A DNA stretch of 43,377 nucleotides. Origin: a virus. Where the stretch lies: positions 1 through 43,377 of the IMG/VR virus record IMGVR_UViG_3300026075_000018; one strand, written 5' to 3'. A model generated the notes under the pieces. The model saw only the letters and a list, made by a program, of their open reading frames with translations, was not told the origin of the DNA and did no database searches. The translations under genes were made by a program, and so were the position numbers. This document shows, piece by piece, positions 7,224 through 14,429 of the stretch (positions are counted from its first letter, which is position 1; each line of letters opens with the position of its first letter).

Positions 7224-9198
7224 TTTCAGCGGTTATGCCACTAAGGCTGGTCTCAAGTGCTCCGACGGTCGCATGATCACTGCCGAAGCATTCAAGCACA
7301 TGGACGGGATGCAGGTTCCGCTCGTCTGGCAGCACGGCCACAATGATCCTGAGAACGTTTTGGGCCACGTGAAGCTCGAAGCGGTTGAAGATGGGGTGCG
7401 TTGCCACGCTTTCTTCAATGATTCGCCAAAGGGACAAGCTGCGAAAGCTCTCGTCATCCACAAGGACATCAACGCACTTTCGATCTACGCCAACGGTCTC
7501 GTCGAGAAGATGATCGGGAGGGCCAAGCAGGTCCTTCACGGCATCATTCGTGAGGTTAGTCTCGTCCTCTCCGGGGCGAATCCTGGAGCAATCATCGACT
7601 ACGTCGCTGTTCAACATGGCGATGGAGATCTCGAAGTTCTCGAGGACGAGGCTGTTATCTACACCGGTCTTGCGTTGGAACTCAATCTTGCTCATGCCGA
7701 AGACGACTCTGAGGGAAGGACCCTGGAGGACGTTTACAACTCAATGAGCGATGAGCAGAAGGCGGCTTGCCATTACCTGCTCGGAGTCGCTCTCGAGAAC
7801 GCCGGAATGGCTCAATCCGGAACTGAAGAAGACGAGAAGACCGAAACCACCGAAGACACCGAGGGCGATGCTCTCACCCACCAGGAAGGAAACACCACCG
7901 TGTCGAAGAATGTCTTCGAGCAGAAGAACGGCCCGGCGGAGGGTGAGAAGCACACCCTCTCGCACGCTGATGTCATGTCCATCTTCGAGTCGGCGAAGCA
8001 GTCCAAGTCTTTCAAGACGGCAGTGCAGGAGTACGCACTGGCTCACGGGATCGACAACATCGAGCTTCTCTTCCCGGAAGCCAAGGCGATCACCGACCGC
8101 CCCGAATGGGACAAGCGTCGGACTGAGTGGGTTGCGAGCGTTCTCAACGGAACCCACAAGACTCCCTTCGCCAAGATCAAGACTCTGTCGGCGGATCTGA
8201 CCCTCGACGAAGCCCGCGCGAAGGGTTACGTCAAGGGCACCCTGAAGAAGGAAGAGTTCTTCGCGATCTCCAAGCGGACGACTGGTCCGACCACCGTCTA
8301 CAAGAAGCAGAAGCTGGACCGCGATGACATCATCGACATCACGGACTTCGATGTCGTCGCCTGGCTCTGGGGCGAGATCCGGCTCATGCTGGAGGAGGAA
8401 GTTGCCCGCGCAGTCCTGATCGGCGATGGTCGGGACGTCAACGATGACGACAAGATCCAAGACCCGATGGCGATCGCCAGTGGTGACGGCGTACGTTCCA
8501 TCCTCAACGATCACGACTACTACGCTCAGACGTTCTACGTGAACCTGCTGAACGCGAGTTCTTCCTACGCCGAGTTCATCGATGCGGTGATCAAGAACCG
8601 TCGCTACTACAAGGGTACCGGCATGCCGACGATGTACACCACTGAGGTGGTCATCGCCGAACTTCTGACCCTTCGCGACGCTGTAGGCCGACGGATCTAC
8701 CGGACTCTCGACGAACTGGCGACCGAACTCCGTGTGTCGGCGATCGTTCCAGTCGAGGTCATGGAATCGGAGACCGATCTGCTCTGCATCCTGGTGAACC
8801 TGCAGGACTACAACATCGGTACCAACAAGGGCGGCGAGATCTCGCAGTTCGACTTCTTCGACATCGACTACAACCAGTACAAGTACCTGATGGAGACCCG
8901 TCTGTCGGGTGCTCTGACGAAGCTCAAGTCGGCTCAGATCTACAAGCAGGTTGCTGGCACTGACACTCTGGTGGTTCCGAACGCACCGACCTTCGTGTCG
9001 AGCACTGGCGTCGTCACCATCGTCGCCACCACCGGCGTGGTCTACAAGAACAAGGACACTGGAGCTACTCTGTCTACTGGTGCTCAGTCGGCTATCGCAG
9101 CCGGCGCTAGCATCACCGTGGTTGCTACTCCGGCGTCTGGTTACTACATCGCCGACAACGTCAACGACGAGTGGACGTTCACCCGCGACGACGCGTAG
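7213..9198 (+). CDS. Prohead protease fused to major capsid protein
   Basis: A 661-residue fusion. Residues 1-135 are an HK97-type serine prohead protease, with His41 in VPLVWQHGHNDP and Ser116 in IIREVSLVLSGANPGA. Residues about 135-275 are acidic and helical, like a scaffold or delta domain. From about 275 to 585 comes an HK97-fold major capsid protein. A final 70-residue beta domain (APTFVSSTGVVTIV to the end) looks like an immunoglobulin-like surface decoration and resembles the end of the major tail protein. A GTG at 7900 (Val230) preceded by AGGAAGGA could start a free capsid protein. Codon use changes sharply toward C-ending codons around 7900. The fusion could be resolved by self-cleavage, internal initiation, or both. 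Confidence 0.88.
   Translation: MEADFSGYATKAGLKCSDGRMITAEAFKHMDGMQVPLVWQHGHNDPENVLGHVKLEAVEDGVRCHAFFNDSPKGQAAKALVIHKDINALSIYANGLVEKMIGRAKQVLHGIIREVSLVLSGANPGAIIDYVAVQHGDGDLEVLEDEAVIYTGLALELNLAHAEDDSEGRTLEDVYNSMSDEQKAACHYLLGVALENAGMAQSGTEEDEKTETTEDTEGDALTHQEGNTTVSKNVFEQKNGPAEGEKHTLSHADVMSIFESAKQSKSFKTAVQEYALAHGIDNIELLFPEAKAITDRPEWDKRRTEWVASVLNGTHKTPFAKIKTLSADLTLDEARAKGYVKGTLKKEEFFAISKRTTGPTTVYKKQKLDRDDIIDITDFDVVAWLWGEIRLMLEEEVARAVLIGDGRDVNDDDKIQDPMAIASGDGVRSILNDHDYYAQTFYVNLLNASSSYAEFIDAVIKNRRYYKGTGMPTMYTTEVVIAELLTLRDAVGRRIYRTLDELATELRVSAIVPVEVMESETDLLCILVNLQDYNIGTNKGGEISQFDFFDIDYNQYKYLMETRLSGALTKLKSAQIYKQVAGTDTLVVPNAPTFVSSTGVVTIVATTGVVYKNKDTGATLSTGAQSAIAAGASITVVATPASGYYIADNVNDEWTFTRDDA
7900..9198 (+). 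CDS. Possible nested start: free major capsid protein
   Basis: An in-frame GTG at 7900, with AGGAAGGA at 7883-7890 (9-base gap), would yield a 432-residue product beginning VSKNVFEQKNG. This is a typical opening for a stand-alone scaffold-plus-capsid protein. The start also coincides with the onset of strongly C-biased codon use. A capsid needs hundreds of coat subunits but few protease molecules, so a nested start would make sense. This is inference; the full-length fusion is equally open. Confidence 0.4.
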   Translation: MSKNVFEQKNGPAEGEKHTLSHADVMSIFESAKQSKSFKTAVQEYALAHGIDNIELLFPEAKAITDRPEWDKRRTEWVASVLNGTHKTPFAKIKTLSADLTLDEARAKGYVKGTLKKEEFFAISKRTTGPTTVYKKQKLDRDDIIDITDFDVVAWLWGEIRLMLEEEVARAVLIGDGRDVNDDDKIQDPMAIASGDGVRSILNDHDYYAQTFYVNLLNASSSYAEFIDAVIKNRRYYKGTGMPTMYTTEVVIAELLTLRDAVGRRIYRTLDELATELRVSAIVPVEVMESETDLLCILVNLQDYNIGTNKGGEISQFDFFDIDYNQYKYLMETRLSGALTKLKSAQIYKQVAGTDTLVVPNAPTFVSSTGVVTIVATTGVVYKNKDTGATLSTGAQSAIAAGASITVVATPASGYYIADNVNDEWTFTRDDA

Positions 9199-9216
9199 TT
9201 CTGGAGGTAGTACCCG

Positions 9217-9537
9217 ATGAGATTTCATGGCGTAATCGGGTACGGAGAGTCGACTGAGACCTCTCCTGGAGTTTTCGAGGATGTTATCACAGAATTTACA
9301 TATTCTGGCGATGTTGTCCGTAATACTCGAAAACTCCAGGAGGGTGATCAGGTTAACGACGATATTTCGGTTCAAAACTCCATTAGCATTGTCGCTGACG
9401 CCTACGCCAACGAACACTTCTTCGCCATTCGCTATATTGTCTGGCAGGGTGCCCGGTGGAAAGTCACGGAAGTGGAAGTCCAACGCCCCCGCCTGTTACT
9501 TAGGTTGGGGGGTGTATACAATGGGAACACGGCTTGA
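9217..9537 (+). CDS. Head-tail stopper-like protein
   Basis: A 106-residue beta-rich protein in the position of the head-completion or stopper ring, directly after the capsid gene. The middle reads NSISIVADAYANEHFFAIRYI and the end VWQGARWKVTEVEVQRPRLL with LGGVYNG, a pattern seen in small head closure proteins of Gram-positive siphoviruses. TGGAGGTAG lies 6 bases before the ATG at 9217. It overlaps the start of the next gene by 17 bases. Such proteins sit between adaptor and tail terminator and hold DNA in the head until tail joining. Assignment rests on size, order and pattern. Confidence 0.65.
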   Translation: MRFHGVIGYGESTETSPGVFEDVITEFTYSGDVVRNTRKLQEGDQVNDDISVQNSISIVADAYANEHFFAIRYIVWQGARWKVTEVEVQRPRLLLRLGGVYNGNTA

Positions 9538-9820
9538 GTTGCAAACACTTCTTGAGACGATCACTTCTAACGTATACTTCCAACCTCCGAATGGGTTATC
9601 GATGGAGTATCCATGTATCGTATACAAACGCGACAACATGGACGTCGACTTTGCTAACGATTCTCCATACCGTTTAACTACGCGATATTTGGTGACCGTA
9701 ATCGATCAGAGTCCAGATAGTACTATTGTTCCTCTGGTCGCTAGCTTGCCAATGTGTCTCTATAATAGGGGATATGCGGCAAGGAATCTCAATCATGACG
9801 TGTTCAATCTCTACTTCTGA
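9521..9820 (+). CDS. Tail terminator-like protein
   Basis: A 99-residue protein with the profile of tail terminator or tail completion proteins: an N-terminal helix (LELQTLLETIT), then MEYPCIVYKRDNMDVDFAND, then strands RLTTRYLVTVIDQSPDS and a closing HDVFNLYF. These cap the tail tube and join it to the head. The ATG at 9521 follows GGGGGGTG; the open frame continues upstream to 9281 but would overlap nearly all of the stopper gene. It lies between stopper and major tail protein, exactly where a terminator is expected. Confidence 0.65.
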   Translation: MGTRLELQTLLETITSNVYFQPPNGLSMEYPCIVYKRDNMDVDFANDSPYRLTTRYLVTVIDQSPDSTIVPLVASLPMCLYNRGYAARNLNHDVFNLYF

Positions 9821-9833
9821 GGAGAAGTAAACC

Positions 9834-10712
9834 ATGACGGCTCTCACCTGGGACACCGTCGGCGAGCGGTTCTACGAGACCGGCTGCGACCACGGAGTTC
9901 TGTACCGAATCAACCCAAGTGGTGTCTACGACACTGGCTTCGCCTGGAATGGTCTGACCTCGGTTACCGAGGCACCGACTGGCGCAGAATCGACGAAGAC
10001 CTACGCCGACAACATCCCCTATCTGAACCTGATCTCCATCGAGGAGTTCGAGGCTACGATCGAGGCCTACACCTACCCGGACGAGTTCGCTGAGTGCGAT
10101 GGGTCGGCCCAGCCGGAGTCTGGTGTTCTCATCGGTCAGCAGCCACGCAAGTTGTTCGGTCTGTCGTACCGGACACGAGTTGGCAACGATCTCGAGGGCA
10201 CTGAACTCGGCTACAAACTTCACCTGGTCTGGAACGCCTACGCTGCGCCTTCAGAGAAGGCGTACAACACGATCAACGACTCTCCCGAGGCGATCACCTT
10301 CAGCTGGGATCTTACTACTACTCCGGTTCCGATGACCGGATACAAGCCGACGGCCAGCATGACGATCGACAGTACGAAGGTCGATTCTACTGCTCTGGCC
10401 ACTCTTGAATCGATGCTCTACGGCAGCGTCGGCGTCGATCCGCTGCTTCCGACCCCGGACGACGTACTGGCCATCTTCACCGGATCGGTCACTACTACAG
10501 CCATGCCGACTGCGCCGACCTACAACTCGACGACGGACATCGTCACGATCCCGACCATCACTGGCGTCATCTACTACACGGACGCCGATGGCGATCTGCC
10601 TTCCGGCGCCTACGGCCCGATCACGGCGAACGTACTGATCAAGGTCCGTCCGGACACCGGCTACAAGTTCCCGGCCGGCTCGGACGATGACTTCCTGATC
10701 GTCTTCGCCTAG
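9834..10712 (+). CDS. Major tail protein
   Basis: A 292-residue tail tube subunit. The first 220 residues ([20 protein letters not shown], then [47 protein letters not shown]) match the tube proteins of Gram-positive siphoviruses. From about residue 226 ([14 protein letters not shown]) to the end is a beta domain resembling the C-terminus of the capsid protein, probably exposed on the tail surface. Codon use is strongly C-biased, as in the capsid gene, consistent with very high expression. GGAGAAGT precedes the ATG. A diverged second copy of the tube domain occurs at 11295. Confidence 0.88.
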   Translation: MTALTWDTVGERFYETGCDHGVLYRINPSGVYDTGFAWNGLTSVTEAPTGAESTKTYADNIPYLNLISIEEFEATIEAYTYPDEFAECDGSAQPESGVLIGQQPRKLFGLSYRTRVGNDLEGTELGYKLHLVWNAYAAPSEKAYNTINDSPEAITFSWDLTTTPVPMTGYKPTASMTIDSTKVDSTALATLESMLYGSVGVDPLLPTPDDVLAIFTGSVTTTAMPTAPTYNSTTDIVTIPTITGVIYYTDADGDLPSGAYGPITANVLIKVRPDTGYKFPAGSDDDFLIVFA

Positions 10713-10741
10713 TCCCTTCTCCGACAGAAAGGAGGCCAGAG

Positions 10742-11284
10742 ATGCTTCAGATCTTTGTAACTATGTCAGAGGCTTTTGATGAGGAAACTAGTCAATTCGT
10801 TCCGCTGAAAACTTTTGTCTTGGAGATGGAGCATTCTCTGGTCTCCCTGTCAAAATGGGAGTCCCGCTACAAGAGGCCGTTCCTAAACAAAACTGATAAG
10901 ACTTCTGAAGAGATTCTCTACTACATCAAGGCCATGGTTTTGACTCCGGAGGTTCCTCCAGAAGTCTTTGCACACCTGTCCAAAGACAACGTTAAGCAGA
11001 TCAACGACTACATCAGTGATTCAATGACTGCTACTACATTTGTTGAGCAAGGCGTTCAGAAGATGAGTCGAGAAGGAATCACATCGGAACTTATCTACTA
11101 TTGGATGATCGCACTAAACATTCCCTTCGAATGTCAGCATTGGCACCTCAATCGGCTCTTGACTCTCGTCAAGGTATGTAATCGTAAGAATTCCCCAGCG
11201 AAGAAGATGAGCCGCCGAGACATGCTTGCACAACAACGTGCGTTGAACGCACAACGCCGCGAAGCCATGGGTACAAGGGGCTGA
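10742..11284 (+). CDS. Tail assembly chaperone
   Basis: A 180-residue helical protein that should coat the tape measure during tail assembly. Recognisable stretches are [20 protein letters not shown] (about 27-46), [12 protein letters not shown] (about 89-100) and [19 protein letters not shown] with [10 protein letters not shown], a pattern typical of this family in Firmicutes and actinobacterial phages. The C-terminus is basic ([20 protein letters not shown]). AAAGGAGGCC precedes the ATG. In many phages a longer form arises by frameshifting; I see no convincing slippery heptamer near the stop. Unusually, four genes, including a tailspike, separate it from the tape measure gene. Confidence 0.75.
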   Translation: MLQIFVTMSEAFDEETSQFVPLKTFVLEMEHSLVSLSKWESRYKRPFLNKTDKTSEEILYYIKAMVLTPEVPPEVFAHLSKDNVKQINDYISDSMTATTFVEQGVQKMSREGITSELIYYWMIALNIPFECQHWHLNRLLTLVKVCNRKNSPAKKMSRRDMLAQQRALNAQRREAMGTRG

Positions 11285-11294
11285 GAGGAACCTT

Positions 11295-12083
11295 ATGACT
11301 AGACTCGTTTGGGATGACTCCGGTTCTCGTATCTATGAAACTGGTGTTGACCGAGGAGTGTTATCAGTAAACGGAGATCCAGGAGTTGCTTGGTCTGGTC
11401 TTAGCTCGATTGTTGAGAACCTAAGAGGGGAAGAGACTAAAGCTTACTACTTGGATGGGGAGAAGTATCTACAAGTTCCTTCATACGAGGAGTTTGAAGC
11501 TACTGTCTCTGCTTTCACCTATCCAGAAGAGTTCGAAGAATGTGAAGGTACATACAGAATTCGTTATGGACTCTATCTATCTCAGCAGAAGAAGAGATCG
11601 TTCGATCTTTCCTACAGATCATTTGTTGGGAACGATTTAGATGGTCTTGACTTTGCTTATAAGATTCATATCGTCTATAACGCGATTGTTAGACCTTCAG
11701 CTAGGAGCTACACGACTGTAAACCCTAACACGAATCCTATGTTGTTCAGTTGGGATTTGACAACGTTACCGTCTAGTGTCGATGGCTACAAGAAATCGGC
11801 CCATATCGTAATAGATTCTCGACTGACTAATGAAGCTACTCTTTCTGCCATCGAGGATCTCTTATATGGGGACGAAAGCGGTAACTCAACCATACCAACG
11901 ATCGAAGAAGTCATTCAAATCTACGAGGAGAATGCAATTCTTCGTGTCATAGAAGAAGACGGAGTGGCAACAATCATTGGTCCGGATGAAGCAATAGTAG
12001 CAATCGATTCGGACAGTTATTCCATCACTTGGCCTTCCGTTGTGAGTCTTAGTGCTGACGTCTATGAGATAAGTTCTCAATAA
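11295..12083 (+). CDS. Second major-tail-like protein
   Basis: A 262-residue paralog of the major tail protein at 9834. The two align along the tube domain: LVWDDSGSRIYETGVDRGVL against [39 protein letters not shown] against [28 protein letters not shown] against TRVGNDLEG, and LFSWDLTTLPSSVDGYKKSA against [20 protein letters not shown]. The C-terminal domain is much more diverged. Codon use here is A/T-richer than in the first copy, suggesting lower expression, which would suit a minor ring at one end of the tail, a tail-tip component, or a variant subunit. AGAGGAACC precedes the ATG. No tube-disrupting truncation is visible. Confidence 0.8.
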   Translation: MTRLVWDDSGSRIYETGVDRGVLSVNGDPGVAWSGLSSIVENLRGEETKAYYLDGEKYLQVPSYEEFEATVSAFTYPEEFEECEGTYRIRYGLYLSQQKKRSFDLSYRSFVGNDLDGLDFAYKIHIVYNAIVRPSARSYTTVNPNTNPMLFSWDLTTLPSSVDGYKKSAHIVIDSRLTNEATLSAIEDLLYGDESGNSTIPTIEEVIQIYEENAILRVIEEDGVATIIGPDEAIVAIDSDSYSITWPSVVSLSADVYEISSQ

Positions 12084-12095
12084 GAAGGGATTGAC

Positions 12096-14033
12096 ATGGC
12101 TACTGTCGAGGTATACACCAAGGCCTCTATGGACACTGTCTTGGCAGGGAAAGCCTCAACTGCTCATGCTTCCACGCATGCTAGCGCTGGTTCTGACCCA
12201 ATCACTATATCCCAGTCACAAGTAACTGGGTTGGTCACTCTTCTTGACGCGACAATGCAAGAAGGTGATCTGTTCATCAATGTCAAAGATTACGGGGCTC
12301 TTGGTAACGGTAGTGCGGACGACTACGCAGAGATTGCTGCTGCGATTGCTGCGTGTCCTCGTGGAGGTACTGTTTTCTTCCCACCGGGGGTCTACAGAAT
12401 CTCTCAAGAACTGGTTGTTCCTCCTAGAACGACTCTCCAAGGGACCCACGCTCCTAGGTGGCCTCAGTATGCCAAGGAACCAACAGGAATTTCATCGTGT
12501 ATCAAACCCACGACGTCAGCGTTCGCTTCCAATGCTCTTGTGCGAATCCTCGACGAAGATGAAGGTGGATACGCCGAGCCCTACACAAGTGCAATTCGGT
12601 TGATTGACATCACTCTTGATGGCGAAGCTCTCGATGGTGCGGGCTCTAACCCCATCGATGGTATCTATGCCACGGGTGAAGTCATCGACGTTGCTCTGCA
12701 TCGAGTTTGCATCCACAACATGAGTGGTGATGGTGTTCATACCGATACGAATGCTACGGGACACCCCAAGGGATGGGTATTCGATGGGTGTTATGTCCAG
12801 TCGAGTGCTGGATACGCCTACAACCATGAGAACACTGGCGCGGAGTCATTTGCCATTACAGATGCAACTTATATTGCCTGTTGGGCCGGTGCCAACGAAT
12901 CGGGTGGTTGGTACTGGGCCTCAGTTCTCTCTGCGGATCTCATTTCTTGTCGATCTGAGTTCAACACGGGTCATGGTTATGAAGTGTACGGTTCTTCGCG
13001 TATGCGTTTCATCAATTGTGATACGGATCGTAACACCAAAGATGGTTGGCACCTGGAATCTCGAGGTACTGGCGTAAGATCAGTTCAACTGGTTGGATGT
13101 ATCGCCAATCGCGATGGCGCTAACGACGACGTTACTCCTGCTGGCTATGCAGGTTTCAATGTTCTTGGAGCTACTGGCGGCGGTAGCAACAACCACAACC
13201 CCATCACTATGGTTGGATGTGTAGTAAACACCAACCGTAATGATGCGGGTGCAGGGATCTATAGTCCAGATTATGGTCTAAAGATCTCTTATGCTCCTCA
13301 GATTAGTGCTTCTGGATGTCATTTCAACGGTACAGTAGCAGCCACTCTGGACAATCAGAGCCAGCTCTGCTATGACAACACGACTCGCTTCAATGTTACG
13401 AACCCTTCTACGGGAACTGTAACGTTGGAACAGGCGAACTCATTGCGTGTCATTGGTGAAGCTGGAACTAACCGTGACCTTGAGATCTGGACAACCACTT
13501 CTGGGAAGCGGTGGACTGTTCGAGCCACTTCGACGGCAGAAGCTGGCAGTAACACAGGATCCAACTTCGCTGTAAGTCGTTATGATGACTCGGGCGTTGT
13601 CATCGATGTTCCTTTTACTATTGCCCGAGACACTGGCGTGGCCTCAGTAGTTCAGCCATTCAAGTTCGCTACCCTGACATCTGATCCATCACCAACGCCG
13701 AACAGCGGATCTATGTGGTACCGTTCGGATACAGGTGAGTTACGTGCAAGAATCAACGCATCTAACGGTACGATCCGCCAAGCAGTGAAAGCCACGGCTA
13801 CCTTGGACTTCGGTTCGATATCTGCAGGTGCAACGGCTGAGTTGACTATCACTGCTACTGGCGCAGCCACCGGTGATCCTGTTTCGGCCGGCCCGCCTTC
13901 AAACCTCAACGCAGGTCTTATGGTTACTGTTTACGTCTCTTCGACGAACACAGTAACTGTGAGATTGCATAACACTACGGGCTCGGCAATCGATCCCGCA
14001 AGCTCTAGCTGGTCCGTGACGGTTCACAAGTAG
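12096..14033 (+). CDS. Beta-helix tailspike, pectate-lyase-like
   Basis: A 645-residue receptor-binding or depolymerase protein. After an adaptor region (1-60) with HASTHASAGSDPI comes the start of a right-handed beta-helix of the pectate lyase superfamily: INVKDYGALGNGSADDYAEI and GGTVFFPPGVYRI (about 60-105). The following 320 residues show the repeating short strands of such a solenoid (for example DGCYVQSS, CRSEFNTGHGYEVYGSS). From about 440 there is a different region with a GSMWYRSDTGELRARIN module (about 540-560) and a beta sandwich end. It probably binds or cuts a host surface polysaccharide. AAGGGATTGAC precedes the ATG. Its place before the tape measure gene is unusual, since most tailspikes follow the baseplate genes. 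Confidence 0.85.
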   Translation: MATVEVYTKASMDTVLAGKASTAHASTHASAGSDPITISQSQVTGLVTLLDATMQEGDLFINVKDYGALGNGSADDYAEIAAAIAACPRGGTVFFPPGVYRISQELVVPPRTTLQGTHAPRWPQYAKEPTGISSCIKPTTSAFASNALVRILDEDEGGYAEPYTSAIRLIDITLDGEALDGAGSNPIDGIYATGEVIDVALHRVCIHNMSGDGVHTDTNATGHPKGWVFDGCYVQSSAGYAYNHENTGAESFAITDATYIACWAGANESGGWYWASVLSADLISCRSEFNTGHGYEVYGSSRMRFINCDTDRNTKDGWHLESRGTGVRSVQLVGCIANRDGANDDVTPAGYAGFNVLGATGGGSNNHNPITMVGCVVNTNRNDAGAGIYSPDYGLKISYAPQISASGCHFNGTVAATLDNQSQLCYDNTTRFNVTNPSTGTVTLEQANSLRVIGEAGTNRDLEIWTTTSGKRWTVRATSTAEAGSNTGSNFAVSRYDDSGVVIDVPFTIARDTGVASVVQPFKFATLTSDPSPTPNSGSMWYRSDTGELRARINASNGTIRQAVKATATLDFGSISAGATAELTITATGAATGDPVSAGPPSNLNAGLMVTVYVSSTNTVTVRLHNTTGSAIDPASSSWSVTVHK

Positions 14034-14051
14034 GTCGTTTGGAGGAGTCTT

Positions 14052-14429
14052 ATGTTTTATGTTGAATCTAAAGGCTCCTTCCAAAAAACCGAGTCTTTCC
14101 TTAAGAATGCTTTACGTAATGAGCATGTAATGAGCATTCTAAATTATGGCGGGTTGAAAGGCGTATTAGCACTACGTCTTGCGACACCGGTTGATAGTGG
14201 AAGGACTGCTGCATCATGGGACTATGAGGTTAAGAAGGTTAAGGGAGGTTATATCCTGACTTTCACCAACTCCGATATCGAAAACGGGTTCCCTGTGGCA
14301 GTAATGATTCAATACGGCTACGGAACAGGCTCCGGGGGATATGTCCAAGGTATTGATTACATAAATCCAGCTCTTAAACCCGTGTTCGATGAGATCTCTA
14401 ACGAGTTGTGGAGGGTGGTGACCTCTTAA
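14052..14429 (+). CDS. HK97 gp10-like neck/tail completion protein
   Basis: A 125-residue protein with the gp10-like signature: LATPVDSGRTAASWDYEV (about 42-59), where the PVDSGR-A-SW part marks the family, then VAVMIQYGYGTGSGGYVQG and IDYINPALKPVFDEI. In other phages such proteins belong to the neck or tail completion ring and are encoded between head stopper and tail terminator. Here the gene has moved to just before the tape measure. GGAGGAGTC precedes the ATG. Its final A is shared with the next ATG (TAATG), so translation is coupled to the tape measure gene. Confidence 0.75.
   Translation: MFYVESKGSFQKTESFLKNALRNEHVMSILNYGGLKGVLALRLATPVDSGRTAASWDYEVKKVKGGYILTFTNSDIENGFPVAVMIQYGYGTGSGGYVQGIDYINPALKPVFDEISNELWRVVTS

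Noticed and set aside
7741-9483. A 580-codon open frame on the minus strand
   Set aside because: It lies opposite the strongly codon-biased protease-capsid gene; the lack of stops is a product of that bias, the translation is repetitive Val/Asp/Arg-rich, and no ribosome site or domain is visible.
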